A stretch of DNA of 64,000 bases from Gemmata massiliana (lineage in GTDB: Bacteria; Planctomycetota; Planctomycetia; Gemmatales; Gemmataceae). Where the stretch lies: NCBI RefSeq assembly GCF_901538265.1, contig NZ_LR593886.1, positions 2,542,001-2,606,000 of the forward strand, in the 5' to 3' direction. Positions within the stretch are counted from its first letter, which is position 1. Every line of letters starts with the position of its first letter. Shown one piece after another: positions 1 to 9,100 of the stretch. Under the pieces are notes generated by a model. The model was not told where the DNA came from, did not search any database, and was given only the letters and a program-made list of their open reading frames with translations. The translations under genes and the position numbers were made by a program.

Positions 1-822
1 CTCGGTCGCGTCGGTGCGGAGCAGCGCCAGGTACTCGGTCGGGGACTGGAAGTTGCGGAGCGCCATGCGGCGCATGATGCGCCGGCGGATGGTCGTCTGC
101 TTGTAATGAGTGAAGTCCACCCCGGTCCTGTTGCGCAGCAGATCAATGATGTCGGCGACCGGATCACGTGTGGGAACCGCGGGGGCATCGGGCGGCGCCT
201 CGTCGGTCTGAGCGTAGGGGTGTCGGGCAATGCGTTCCAATTCGCGTGCGATGTCGCGGGGGCGCAGGATGTGATCGACGTTCCCGTCCAGCGCGGCGGC
301 CCGGGGCATGCTCGGGTGCTTGGCCGACTGCTCCTCCTGGGCGAACGTCACCCCACCCGCGGCCTTGATCGCCTGCAGCGCGATCACCCCGTCGCTCCCG
401 TTCCCGGACAGAACGATCGCGGCCGAGCGACTTTTTTGAATGGATGCGAGCGACCGGAACAGGTGGTCGATGGGCATGTGCTGAACGTTGCGCGGCGGCC
501 TCGCGGTGAGCATCAGGTGCCCATCGACGAGGGTCATCGTGGTTCCCGGCGGGATCACATAGACGCTATTGACCTTGACCTTCATTCCCTCGGCCGCTTC
601 CTGCACCGGCATCTTGCAGACGCGCGACAGGATCTCGACGAGATGGCTCTTTTGCCCCGGGTCGAGGTGACTGACCAGCAATAGTGCGAAATTAGGGCTG
701 GCCGGAAGCGCTTCGAGTAACTCGGTATACGCTTCTAACCCGCCGGCCGAAGCGCCGACACCAGCAACGAGAAACGGGATACCGGGCTGCTCGTCCGCTG
801 TAGGAAGTTCGGCAACGGACAT
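1..822 (-). CDS. CheB/CheR fusion, N-terminal part (runs off left edge)
   Basis: The frame is open from an ATG at 822 to the left edge, giving 274 residues without a stop. Residues 15-200 form a CheB-type methylesterase domain: GASAGG with the nucleophile Ser25, SHLDPGQKSH with the active-site His, and LSGNGSDG with the Asp. From about residue 225 the all-alpha N-terminal part of a CheR methyltransferase begins (RRRIMRRM). There is no receiver domain before CheB, which is the usual layout of the stand-alone CheB/CheR-PAS fusions that feed two-component signalling rather than classical chemotaxis. The rest (CheR catalytic domain, probably PAS and kinase parts) lies outside the window. The large hybrid kinase at 2794 may share its pathway; that is inference. 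Confidence 0.9.
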   Translation of the reverse strand, partial: MSVAELPTADEQPGIPFLVAGVGASAGGLEAYTELLEALPASPNFALLLVSHLDPGQKSHLVEILSRVCKMPVQEAAEGMKVKVNSVYVIPPGTTMTLVDGHLMLTARPPRNVQHMPIDHLFRSLASIQKSRSAAIVLSGNGSDGVIALQAIKAAGGVTFAQEEQSAKHPSMPRAAALDGNVDHILRPRDIARELERIARHPYAQTDEAPPDAPAVPTRDPVADIIDLLRNRTGVDFTHYKQTTIRRRIMRRMALRNFQSPTEYLALLRTDATE

Positions 823-1125
823 AACGGGCTCCGAGGGGTACGTAGGGCGCTCACAGCACTTACCACTTTTTTTACGGCCCGGAACCCAGAATCAAGCCGT
901 GACTCCCGGACCGCAATAGGGCATTCCGTCGAGGCGCGTGACTTCGTACCCGCGGGTGCGGATCTGCGGGCGTGCGATTTTGCTGCGCGGTGCTTGTGGC
1001 TGTCATCGCGCGGTCCCGGGCACCCCCTGCGACCACTTATGGAGAGCGAAATTCACCTTCGCAATGTGGCCGGGGCGCGGGAGTTGCACACGGACCAACG
1101 CCCGCCAACGTAAGGTCCGTTCGTT
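823..1125. other. Intergenic, no gene seen
   Basis: This is the divergent spacer between the CheB/CheR gene and the oxidoreductase remnant. I see no conserved frame, no strong hairpin and no RNA gene in it. It should hold the promoter of the CheB/CheR gene, but I cannot point to a convincing box. Confidence 0.5.
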
Positions 1126-1413
1126 ATGGCCGCTTCCACCGATCACACGCGCCGCACTTTCATGGCCGCATCCACCGGACTGATGGGGACGAGGCTCCTC
1201 GCGGGCGCGGAGGGACCGCCCCTGGCCCCGCCGGACAAGCAACCGCCCGATCTGAAGTTGCCCGAACTGGTCGAGAAAACGGTCGGGTTCGCGATCGTGG
1301 GATTGGGGCAACTGGCGCTGGAAGAGATCATGCCCGCGTTCGCGCAGTGCAAACTCGCGCGCCCCAACACGCCGTACCAGGAATGGTACCAGGGGTTAAA
1401 GCTCGCCGTGTGA
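1126..1413 (+). pseudogene. Truncated Gfo/Idh/MocA-type oxidoreductase, N-terminal fragment
   Basis: The 95-residue frame starts with a Tat-like leader (RRTFMAAST, then a short hydrophobic stretch). It continues into VGFAIVGLGQLALEEIMPAF, which matches the first beta strand and glycine loop of the NAD(P)-binding Rossmann fold in secreted Gfo/Idh/MocA oxidoreductases. Members of that family are normally 350-450 residues. Here the frame stops just after the first helix, and the following 40 bp run into the convergent isochorismatase gene. I read it as the 5' remnant of a gene whose body was lost. A functional short peptide is possible but unlikely, because the remaining piece contains only part of the cofactor fold. 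Confidence 0.65.
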
Positions 1414-1453
1414 ACGCGCCGCGCCCGCTTCACCTTTGGTTCCGTAGCCCGCG

Positions 1454-2056
1454 CTATTTTGCTCCCAGCACCTCGAAGTCGATCTCGTCGGCTCTTGGCG
1501 TTTCGGCTTTCAGCACCCGGCGCATCAGTGCGAGGACCGTGTCCCGGTCCGCGGACTCGTTCGAGGCCACACCGTCGCTCGGGATCACAATGCGCAGGTC
1601 GCGCATGTACGCATCGTTGGCCGTGAACAGGACGCAGATGTCCGCCGCGAACCCGCCCAGCACCACGGTCCGAACGCCCAGGTACCGCAGGAGCGTGTCC
1701 ATCGTGGTCGAGAAGAACGCCGAGTGCTTGGGTTTCAGCACGAAATAGTCGTCGCGCGCGGGCCGGAGGCGCTCAACAAGGGCGGCGCCCTTGCACCCCG
1801 GTTCCCGGCACCGCTCGACCACGGCCGAGAGGTCCGAGCGCCAGCGCCCGAAGTTGTCGTTCGCGTACACCACCGGCACCCCAGCCCGCTTCGCGCGATG
1901 CTTCAGTTCGGCCATCCGGTCCGCGGCGGGAATTGCGAACCGGAGCAGTTGATCAGCTTCTGGGAAATCAAGCGGGTTGATGACATCGACCAGAATCAGG
2001 GCCACCGGGCTGCGGTCCGGTGCGCTCCCGTGTAAGTTCTCGCTCGTTCCGGGCAT
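1454..2056 (-). CDS. Isochorismatase-family cysteine hydrolase
   Basis: The 200-residue cytoplasmic protein has the full isochorismatase-like catalytic set: Asp24 in LVDVINPLDF, Lys108 in the KPKHSAFF segment, and Cys141 in AADICVLFTANDAY. The length is typical of the family. These enzymes hydrolyse small amides or ethers such as nicotinamide, ureidoacrylate or isochorismate; the substrate here cannot be told from the sequence. The start is supported by a GAGGAG site eight bases upstream of the ATG at 2056. The gene stands alone, convergent with the oxidoreductase remnant upstream of it on the map. Confidence 0.9.
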   Translation of the reverse strand: MPGTSENLHGSAPDRSPVALILVDVINPLDFPEADQLLRFAIPAADRMAELKHRAKRAGVPVVYANDNFGRWRSDLSAVVERCREPGCKGAALVERLRPARDDYFVLKPKHSAFFSTTMDTLLRYLGVRTVVLGGFAADICVLFTANDAYMRDLRIVIPSDGVASNESADRDTVLALMRRVLKAETPRADEIDFEVLGAK

Positions 2057-2793
2057 GGTTCACTCCTCGGGCAACCGCTCCCAGCGCAGCAAACCGTGTA
2101 CCTGCTCGATGAGGGTACGGCGATGATCTCTCGCGTTGAATCGGGCACAACGCGCGTTTGCCAAATGACCTGTGCTCAACACTGGGGAAGCAGTGAGCAT
2201 TTCGGATGCCCGTGGTTCTCGTCACGGGGCCATGTCTGTATCGGTCGAGCGCCCGCCGAGCGATTGCCTGTGAGCAGATACCACGTGTTCGGAACGAGCC
2301 ACAATCTAGTTGGGAAGATGAGCGCCGGCTGTTCCAGATCAATTTCTTCAGTGAAATGCGTGTGACCAACACCGCCCCGCAGGGTGTGTGCAGCGCGGGG
2401 CTGAGAACGGTGTCAATCTGCTGGCTCCTTGACCGTAATGACCCGCGCCTTCACTGCCCCCTTCGGCCGGGCAGTCGGTTTCGCAGGGCTCGCAGCCCGA
2501 CCGGGGACAGCAACTTACTTCTGGAACATTTGCGCCCGCGGCACGTCATTGGCGGAAACGCGGTTTGTCCCAGCACCGCTCGGATCAGCTTGATCTACGG
2601 TGGCTCGAACCGGAGGCGCGTATCGAGTGGTTGAGAAGTCGGGTTCCTGGAGAGCGCGAACGGTGGGACAAAAGAGAGTGCTCTCGCGCCGCATGGGTAC
2701 CCCGACAACGAGCTGGTAAAATAGCCCCCGGCATACCGATCGCACGTTCGAGCACATGACCGCGCCGTAGTAACACACCCGGCAGAGGATTCG
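2057..2793. other. Intergenic, no gene seen
   Basis: About 740 bases lie between the divergent isochorismatase and hybrid kinase genes. Short open frames on both strands have no ribosome site or family motif, and the largest simply enters the kinase gene on the wrong strand. The stretch must hold both promoters. A decayed gene is possible, but nothing in it is recognisable. Confidence 0.4.
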
Positions 2794-5700
2794 GTGAATA
2801 ACAGCGCCCCAGTTAACATCCTGCTCGTTGACGACCAACCGGAACGCCTTCGCACGTTGGAAACCGTGCTCGGCGATCTCGGCCAGAGGCTCGTCCGTGC
2901 CCGCTCTGGAGAAGAGGCGATCCAGCGGGCGCTCGAAACGGACTTCGCGGTCATTCTCCTGGGCGCGCAGGTGCCCGGTTCATCCGGTTTCGAGGTGGCT
3001 GAGCGGGTCCGCGCCCGCGGCCGGCACACGCCCATCATCTTCCTCAACCACGACACGAGCATCGACTTCCCGGTCGAGAAAGCATACGCGCTCGGGGCCG
3101 TGGACCATCTGACTGCACCGCTCGTGCCCGTCGTTTTGCGATCGAAGGTGTCAGTGCTCATCGAACTGGCGCGCCGCACCTGTGAGGCCCAGCACCAACA
3201 GCTTTGGCGGACGACGCTGGCCAGCATCGGGGACGGCGTCATCGCTACCGACGCGATCGGACGCGTCACCTTCCTCAACCCGGTAGCCGAGCAGCTCACC
3301 AAGTGGCCGACCGCTGACGCCCGCGGGCGCCCGCTGACCGAGGTGTTCCGCATCGTCAACGAGACGACCCGAAAGGAAGTTGAGAACCCGGCCCTGCGGG
3401 CGCTAGGGACCGGGACCATTGTCGGGCTGGCGAACCACACCATTCTCATTGCCCGGGACGGCACCGAGCACCCGATCGACGACTCAGCGGCACCCATCCG
3501 GTGGGAGGACGGGACCGTCGACGGCGCGGTGCTGGTGTTCCGCGATATTACCGAGCGGAAACTGGCCGAGGTCGCCCGGGCGCGGCTGGCCGCCATCGTT
3601 GAGTCGTCCGACGATGCTATCGTCGGCAAGGATCTGGACGGCACCATCCGGTCGTGGAACCGCGGGGCCGAGCGCGTGTTCGGATACACTGCGGCCGAGG
3701 CTGTCGGGAGATCGATCACTCTCGTCGTACCGCCCGACCGGTTCGACGAGGAGCGGACCATCCTGGAGCGCCTGGGTCGGGGCGAGCGGATCGAGCATTT
3801 CGAGACGCAGCGGGTGCGGAAGGACGGGCGGCGCGTGGACGTAGCACTGACCATCTCCCCCATCCGGGACGCCGAGGGGCACATAACCGGGGCGTCCAAG
3901 ATCGCCCGCGACGTGACTACCGCCAAGCGCGTCGAGCGGGCCCGGGTGTCCGCGCTCCAGGCCGGCGAGGTCGGCACGTACCACTGGGACATCCGCGCCG
4001 ACCGTGTTACTGGGGATCGCAACTTCGCCGCTCTCTTCGGGGTCACCGCCGACGAACACGCTTCAGCCCCGGTGGGCGACTTCCTGGCCGCGGTCCACTC
4101 CGGCGACCGCGAGCGGGTGGGCGCAGAGATCCGGCACACGCTCGACACCGACGCGCCGTTCCGCAGTGAGTACCGAGTGACCGGCCCGGGCGGGGAGCGG
4201 TGGCTGCTCGCGCGCGGGGCGGTCGAGCGGGCAGCAGGTGGTGAGGCGGTTGGGTGGGCCGGGGTGGTAGTAGACATCACCGACCGCAAACGCGCCGAGG
4301 GCGCGCTGGCCACCAGCCGCGCGCGTCTCGACTACGCGGTTCAAGCGTCCGGGATCGGGTTTTGGTACTGTGACCTGCCGTTCGACGTGCTCCAGTGGGA
4401 CGAGCGAGTTAAAGCCCACTTCTGGCTGCCACCCGAGGCCCGCGTCACGATCGACACGTTCTACGACCGCATCCACCCGGACGACCGTGGGCCGACCCGA
4501 GCGGCCATCGAGCGCAGCGTCGCCGAGCGCACCGGGTACGACGTTCACTACCGCACGGTGAACCCGGAGACACGGGCCGAGAAGTGGGTCCGGGCGATCG
4601 GGGGCACCTACTACGACGAGACCGGCGCGCCGAAGCGCTTCGACGGGGTGACCCTGGACGTGACCGACCAGCGCCGGGCCGAGGCCGCGCTCCGCGAGAG
4701 CAACGACCGGTTCGCCATCGTCGCCCGCGCGACCAACGACGCCGTGTGGGACTGGGATATGCGGACCAATGCCGTGTGGTGGAACGAGGGCGTCGGCGCG
4801 CTGTTCGGGTACCGCTCAGGGGACGTGGGGCCGGATGCCACGTGGTGGTACGAGCACATCCATCCCGAGGACCGGGACCGGGTGGTCACCGGCATTCACG
4901 CGGTTATCGATCACGGTGGCGCGAACTGGTCCGACGAGTACCGGTTCCGGCGGGCCGACGGTACTCACGCCGCGGTCCTCGACCGCGGGCACGCGATCCA
5001 CGAAGACGGGAAAACGGTCCGCCTAGTCGGGGCCATGCAGGACATAACCGAACGGCGCCGGGCCGAGGAGCGGTTGCGCGAGAGCGAACAGCGGTTCCGG
5101 TCCCTGTTCGAGTCGATGGACGAGGGGTACTGCGTGGTCGAGCCGGTGCTCGACGGGATCGGCCGGGCGGTCGATTACCGCTACCTGCTGGTCAACCCGG
5201 CGCTCGAAACCCACACCGGGTTGCGAAACGTTGTCGGCAAGACCGCCCGCGAGGTGATGCCCACCCACGAGAGCCACTGGATCGAGGCCTACGCACGGGT
5301 GGCCGAGACCGGCGAGCCGGTCCGCCGGACCGACCGGGTGGCGGACCTCGACCGGTGGTACGACGTGTCCGCGTTCCGGGTCGGCCCCCCCGGGGGCCGG
5401 CAGGTGGGCGTGCTGTTCAACGATATCACGGACCGCAAACGGGCCGAGGCACGGCTGCGAGAGAAGGATGAGCGACTTCAACTCTTGGTCGACCGGGCGC
5501 GGGACTACGCGATGGTGGTCACCGACCGGGACGGGCGGGTGGTCGAGTGGACCGGCGGGGCCGAGAGCATCACCGGGTTCGCACCCGCCGACGTGCTCGG
5601 GAAGCCGGCCGACGTACTGTTCACGCCTGAAGATCAGTCGGCCGGAGCGCCCGCGAGGGAGATGGAACAGGCAGCTCGCGAGGGGCGCGCGGAGGACCAG

Positions 5701-7482
5701 CGATGGCACGCGCGCAAGGACGGGAGTCAGTTCTTCGCCGACGGAGTCATGGTCCCGCTACGGGGAGACGACGGGGCGCTGCACGGGTTCGGCAAGGTGT
5801 TCCGGGACGTGACCGCCCGGAAACGAGCGGAAGAGGCGGTGCAGTTCCTGGCCGACGCCAGCGCGAGTCTGGCCGAACTGGTGGACTACCAGAGCACCCT
5901 CAATCGGATCGCGAACTTGGCAGTTGCCGGGTTCGCCGATTGGTGCGTGGTCGACATGATCGGCGAGAACGGGGCGCGCGAGCGCCTCGCCGTCACCGCC
6001 TCTGAATCCGAAGACGTGTCCGCCGCGCGCGGCGCGGACGTGGCGTTCCGACCGCACGACGGGGCGACGGGTGTCGTCCCACACGTGCTGCGGACCGGCG
6101 AGCCGGAGGTGGTGCCCGACTTGGTCGAGACCGACCCGACCACCGCTCCACAGGGACCAGAGCGGCTTGCGAAATTGCGGGAGCTGGGTGTTCGCTCGTA
6201 CCTGTGCGTGCCGCTCGCGTCCCGCGGCCGGGTAATCGGTGGGATGACGTTCCTCAGTTCGTCCCCGCGCCGCCGGTTCGGACCGGACGAACTGAGGGTG
6301 GCCCAGAACCTGGCCGAGCGGGTGACGGTCGCGATCGAGAACGCCCAACTCTACCGTACCCTCCAGGAACAGGACCGGCGCAAGGACGAGTTCCTCGCGA
6401 CGCTCGCACACGAGCTGCGCAACCCGCTCGCCCCGGTACGCAACGGAGTGCAGATCCTGCGCCTGGGCGGGGTGACCGGGGAAGCCGCCGCGCGCGCGCT
6501 GACCATGATGGACCGGCAACTCGGGCACATGGCCCACCTGATCGACGACCTAATGGACGTGGCCCGGGTGTCGAGCGGCAAAGTGGTGCTGCGGAAGGAG
6601 CAGGTTCCCCTTCGGTCCGTGGTCGATGCCGCAGCGGAGACGAGTCGGCAGGCGGTGGAGGCCGGCGGGCACGAGTTGGCCCTGAGAATGCCGGCCGAGC
6701 CGCTCACCCTCAACGTTGATCGCACCCGGTTGGTACAGGTGCTCGCGAATCTGTTGAACAACGCCGCCAAGTACACGCTCCCGGGCGGTCGGATCGTGCT
6801 ATCCGCCCGTCGCGGCGGAGACGACGCGGTAATACAGGTGGCGGACACCGGGGTGGGCATCCCGGCGGAAATGCTCCCGAAGGTGTTCGAGATGTTTGCC
6901 CAGGTTGGCACGTCACTGGAGCGGAGCCAGGGCGGGCTCGGGATCGGGCTGACCTTGGTCAAACGGTTGGTCGAGATGCACGGTGGGAGCGTGCGCGCGG
7001 AGAGCCCCGGTCCCGGTCGAGGGAGCACGTTCACCGTTCGCCTGCCGCTGGCTCCCGCACTGGTCGATGCCCCGGTGGTCGCCCAGGCAGTGGGGGCCAA
7101 TACCGCGGGGCGCCCGCTCGACGTTCTGGTAGTGGACGATAACCGGGACGCAGCGGACAGCATGGCCATGCTGTTGGAGATACGAGGACACCGGGCGCGA
7201 ACCGCGCACGACGGCCCCGAAGCCCTGAAACTGCTCGCCACCTTCCGACCCCAACTCGTTCTGCTCGACCTCGGGCTGCCGGGGATGAGCGGGTACGAGG
7301 TCGCGCGCCGCATCCGCGAGAGCACCGAACTGCAAGGGCTAACACTCGCGGCTCTCACCGGGTGGGGACAAGAGGAAGACCGCCGCCGTACCCGGGAGGC
7401 GGGGTTCGACCATCACCTGACAAAGCCGGCCGACCCGGGCGAACTGGACCGGATCGTGGCCGGGGTACAAGCGCGGGGGTGA
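2794..7482 (+). CDS. Multi-PAS hybrid sensor histidine kinase with degenerate N-terminal receiver
   Basis: The 1,562-residue protein has these domains in order: receiver-like (5-125), seven PAS domains (about 130-1010), GAF (1020-1190), HisKA with phospho-acceptor His1206 in HELRNPL, HATPase with N box NLLNNAAKYT, DTGVGIP and GLGIGLTLV, and a C-terminal receiver (1440-1560) with the phospho-site in LLDLGLPG. No membrane segment is visible, so it should be a cytosolic sensor that passes phosphate internally to its last domain. The first receiver keeps the acidic pair (VDD, 12-14), but the phospho-acceptor Asp is Gly57 (VILLGAQVPG) and the usual Lys is replaced in LTAPL. It therefore probably cannot be phosphorylated and may act as an interaction module. 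The start is GTG at 2794, preceded by a weak GAGG-like site. Confidence 0.93.
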   Translation: MNNSAPVNILLVDDQPERLRTLETVLGDLGQRLVRARSGEEAIQRALETDFAVILLGAQVPGSSGFEVAERVRARGRHTPIIFLNHDTSIDFPVEKAYALGAVDHLTAPLVPVVLRSKVSVLIELARRTCEAQHQQLWRTTLASIGDGVIATDAIGRVTFLNPVAEQLTKWPTADARGRPLTEVFRIVNETTRKEVENPALRALGTGTIVGLANHTILIARDGTEHPIDDSAAPIRWEDGTVDGAVLVFRDITERKLAEVARARLAAIVESSDDAIVGKDLDGTIRSWNRGAERVFGYTAAEAVGRSITLVVPPDRFDEERTILERLGRGERIEHFETQRVRKDGRRVDVALTISPIRDAEGHITGASKIARDVTTAKRVERARVSALQAGEVGTYHWDIRADRVTGDRNFAALFGVTADEHASAPVGDFLAAVHSGDRERVGAEIRHTLDTDAPFRSEYRVTGPGGERWLLARGAVERAAGGEAVGWAGVVVDITDRKRAEGALATSRARLDYAVQASGIGFWYCDLPFDVLQWDERVKAHFWLPPEARVTIDTFYDRIHPDDRGPTRAAIERSVAERTGYDVHYRTVNPETRAEKWVRAIGGTYYDETGAPKRFDGVTLDVTDQRRAEAALRESNDRFAIVARATNDAVWDWDMRTNAVWWNEGVGALFGYRSGDVGPDATWWYEHIHPEDRDRVVTGIHAVIDHGGANWSDEYRFRRADGTHAAVLDRGHAIHEDGKTVRLVGAMQDITERRRAEERLRESEQRFRSLFESMDEGYCVVEPVLDGIGRAVDYRYLLVNPALETHTGLRNVVGKTAREVMPTHESHWIEAYARVAETGEPVRRTDRVADLDRWYDVSAFRVGPPGGRQVGVLFNDITDRKRAEARLREKDERLQLLVDRARDYAMVVTDRDGRVVEWTGGAESITGFAPADVLGKPADVLFTPEDQSAGAPAREMEQAAREGRAEDQRWHARKDGSQFFADGVMVPLRGDDGALHGFGKVFRDVTARKRAEEAVQFLADASASLAELVDYQSTLNRIANLAVAGFADWCVVDMIGENGARERLAVTASESEDVSAARGADVAFRPHDGATGVVPHVLRTGEPEVVPDLVETDPTTAPQGPERLAKLRELGVRSYLCVPLASRGRVIGGMTFLSSSPRRRFGPDELRVAQNLAERVTVAIENAQLYRTLQEQDRRKDEFLATLAHELRNPLAPVRNGVQILRLGGVTGEAAARALTMMDRQLGHMAHLIDDLMDVARVSSGKVVLRKEQVPLRSVVDAAAETSRQAVEAGGHELALRMPAEPLTLNVDRTRLVQVLANLLNNAAKYTLPGGRIVLSARRGGDDAVIQVADTGVGIPAEMLPKVFEMFAQVGTSLERSQGGLGIGLTLVKRLVEMHGGSVRAESPGPGRGSTFTVRLPLAPALVDAPVVAQAVGANTAGRPLDVLVVDDNRDAADSMAMLLEIRGHRARTAHDGPEALKLLATFRPQLVLLDLGLPGMSGYEVARRIRESTELQGLTLAALTGWGQEEDRRRTREAGFDHHLTKPADPGELDRIVAGVQARG

Positions 7483-7485
7483 CAT

Positions 7486-7635
7486 ATGCAACACAAGCAT
7501 TTGCAGTTCGGTCACGGGTTTAAAATCGTTCACGGAGACAAGCGTTCCCAAACGGCGGAGATGACACTCGCGCCCGGCGGAACCGAATTCGGACCCTATG
7601 GCGTTGAGTACGGATGGGCTGCGAGGGAAACCTAA
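7486..7635 (+). pseudogene. Cupin-domain protein, N-terminal fragment
   Basis: A 49-residue frame begins three bases after the kinase stop. Its middle, GFKIVHGDKRSQTAEMTLAP followed by GGTEFGP, resembles the first strands of small cupin proteins, where it normally runs on into a GPDNRH-type metal site and a total of about 110 residues. Here the similarity breaks off at GPYGVEYGW and a stop follows. The metal-binding histidines of a cupin are absent. I read it as a broken gene once co-transcribed with the kinase. A free-standing peptide gene cannot be excluded. Confidence 0.5.
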
Positions 7636-7645
7636 CAAGTCAATT

Positions 7646-7680
7646 CAGGATCGGTGAGGTCGATCCTGTACTGCTACAGG
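7646..7680. terminator. Two overlapping, mutually exclusive hairpins downstream of the kinase
   Basis: CAGGATCG (7646-7653) pairs perfectly with CGATCCTG (7661-7668) around a seven-base loop. CCTGTA (7665-7670) pairs perfectly with TACAGG (7675-7680). The two stems share bases 7665-7668 and cannot both form. No T run follows on the plus strand. The pair may end the kinase transcript, but intrinsic termination is not proven by sequence. Confidence 0.4.
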
Positions 7681-7733
7681 CTTCGCTTTGGTGTTGCGCA
7701 CTGAACCATTTCGCATCCTGTCGCAAGAAATAG

Positions 7734-7764
7734 CACGGCCCGCCCCAAACCGGAGCGGGCCGTG
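7734..7764 (-). terminator. Hairpin downstream of the 7783-8949 genes
   Basis: A perfect 10-bp stem joins CACGGCCCGC (7734-7743) to GCGGGCCGTG (7755-7764). Read on the minus strand it lies 19 bases past the stop of the small helical protein gene and is followed by CTATTTCTT, a weak T-rich tail. It fits an intrinsic terminator for the minus-strand pair of genes. Confidence 0.6.
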
Positions 7765-7782
7765 TGAAGCGCGGTGCTCAAC

Positions 7783-7971
7783 TCACGCCCCACTCTTGTC
7801 TTTCAGTTTCTGTCCGACGTCCTTGGCCGCCTGACCCGCGTCCTTGGCCGCATCAGAGGTTTTCTCAGCCACCGTTTCGGCTCCGTCCTTCACCTTTTCC
7901 CCGACTTTCTTCGCGGCTTCCTTCACGGCTTCGCCAGCGTTTTCAATCTTCTCTCGGATGGTATCAGCCAC
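7783..7971 (-). CDS. Small Lys/Glu-rich amphipathic helical protein (stress-type)
   Basis: The 62-residue product is almost entirely a charged amphipathic helix with repeated A/V-K-E and A-G-Q motifs (KIENAGEAVKEAAKKVGEKV, then further similar repeats). This composition resembles CsbD-like and LEA-like stress proteins, though I cannot assign it firmly to a family. I chose the GTG at 7971 because AAGGAG lies just upstream; a longer frame to 8079 would add a compositionally unrelated leader. It lies 108 bases downstream of the short-chain dehydrogenase on the same strand and ends at the hairpin at 7734-7764. Its role in desiccation or osmotic stress is inferred from composition and neighbours. 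Confidence 0.7.
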   Translation of the reverse strand: MADTIREKIENAGEAVKEAAKKVGEKVKDGAETVAEKTSDAAKDAGQAAKDVGQKLKDKSGA

Positions 7972-8079
7972 GGTCGATCTCCTTTGCGGGACATTCTTGC
8001 CGGGTTTATCGGCCCGGCGGCCGTTGTGACTATTCAAGTTGCACGCCCCGTGCCAGATCCCGTCCGAGTAAATTGACAT

Positions 8080-8949
8080 TCACTTGTTCGACGCGTGGTG
8101 GACGTTGCCCGAAGTCGGTGCCGTAGCCTCTTCGCTGTTGAGTTGGACCGCGACCGTGTTCCTGGCCATGAGCCGCTCGATCGCTTTGGGCATCATCCGG
8201 TGCAGGAAGCTGAACGGCCCACCCTGCCACCCGGTGATGACCTCGTCTTCCGGCTCGGCGACCAACTTCACCAACGCGTCTACCGTCACCCGCGGGTCGT
8301 AAGTCGGCGGAATTGGGACCGCCTTCTTCCCGGTGTAGTTGCCCGCGTGCTCGAAGAACTCGGTGCTGTGCGCCATCGGCATCACGGTACACACCCGGAT
8401 CGCGTCGTTGCGTTGTTCCTTGAGTTCCTGGCGGAGCGCGTCGCACAGCCCGACGATGCCGAACTTCGAGGCCGTGTACGAGGCGTATAGCGGGGCCGGG
8501 ATCTTACCGATCACCGAGGCCACGTTGATCAACGTCCCGCGCCTCAGTTCGTGGAAGTGCGTCATCGCCAGGTGACTCCCGTACACGGTGCCGAGCAGGT
8601 CGGTCTTGATCACCTGCTCGTGGTCTTCCAGAGGAATTTGATCGAACTGACCTATAGCCGCCACCCCGGCATCGTTGATCCACGTGTCGAAGTGCCCGAA
8701 TTCCCGAACCGCCTCGGACGCGAGTTTCTCTACCGCGGCGCGGTCGCTCACGTCGGTCGGAACCACGAGCGCCTTGCCGCCCGCTTCCTCGCATTCGCGG
8801 GCCACCTCGTTGAGTGTGGCGACGCTACGGGCGGCCAGCACCACGGCGCACCCGCGTCGGGCCAGTTCGACAGCCGCGCCCCGGCCGAAGCCGCTGGACG
8901 CACCGGTGATGACGACGATCTTGCCGCGATAGTGTTCGTTGCTTGCCAT
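8080..8949 (-). CDS. Short-chain dehydrogenase/reductase (classical SDR)
   Basis: The 289-residue protein has the dinucleotide motif TGASSGFG (residues 15-22), an NDAG stretch in place of the usual NNAG (92-95), and the catalytic set Ser145, Tyr158 and Lys162 (YTASK). It should be a soluble NAD(P)-dependent oxidoreductase; the substrate is unknown. The last 60 residues are proline-rich and less conserved. An upstream extension of the frame to 9225 exists, but the ATG at 8949 starts directly before the Rossmann fold and has a GAGAG element upstream. It is divergent from the aldo/keto reductase at 9101 and probably co-transcribed with the small gene at 7783-7971. Confidence 0.92.
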   Translation of the reverse strand: MASNEHYRGKIVVITGASSGFGRGAAVELARRGCAVVLAARSVATLNEVARECEEAGGKALVVPTDVSDRAAVEKLASEAVREFGHFDTWINDAGVAAIGQFDQIPLEDHEQVIKTDLLGTVYGSHLAMTHFHELRRGTLINVASVIGKIPAPLYASYTASKFGIVGLCDALRQELKEQRNDAIRVCTVMPMAHSTEFFEHAGNYTGKKAVPIPPTYDPRVTVDALVKLVAEPEDEVITGWQGGPFSFLHRMMPKAIERLMARNTVAVQLNSEEATAPTSGNVHHASNK

Positions 8950-9100
8950 AGTGTATTGCTCTCGATGTGGGTGCGGGCGCAGCAAGGGCTCGCAAATGAA
9001 ATGCCGCCAGGAACCTCTAGCCGGGCCGTGGGCGTACTCCCGGCACCTCCTTTGCAACCTTCTACCTCCCGATCGGCACATTCCAACGAGGAACACCACG

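Noticed and set aside
2595-4313. 572-codon open frame on the minus strand
   Set aside because: It lies opposite the hybrid kinase, is rich in Ser, Arg and Thr, and has no motif; the plus strand carries clear domains.
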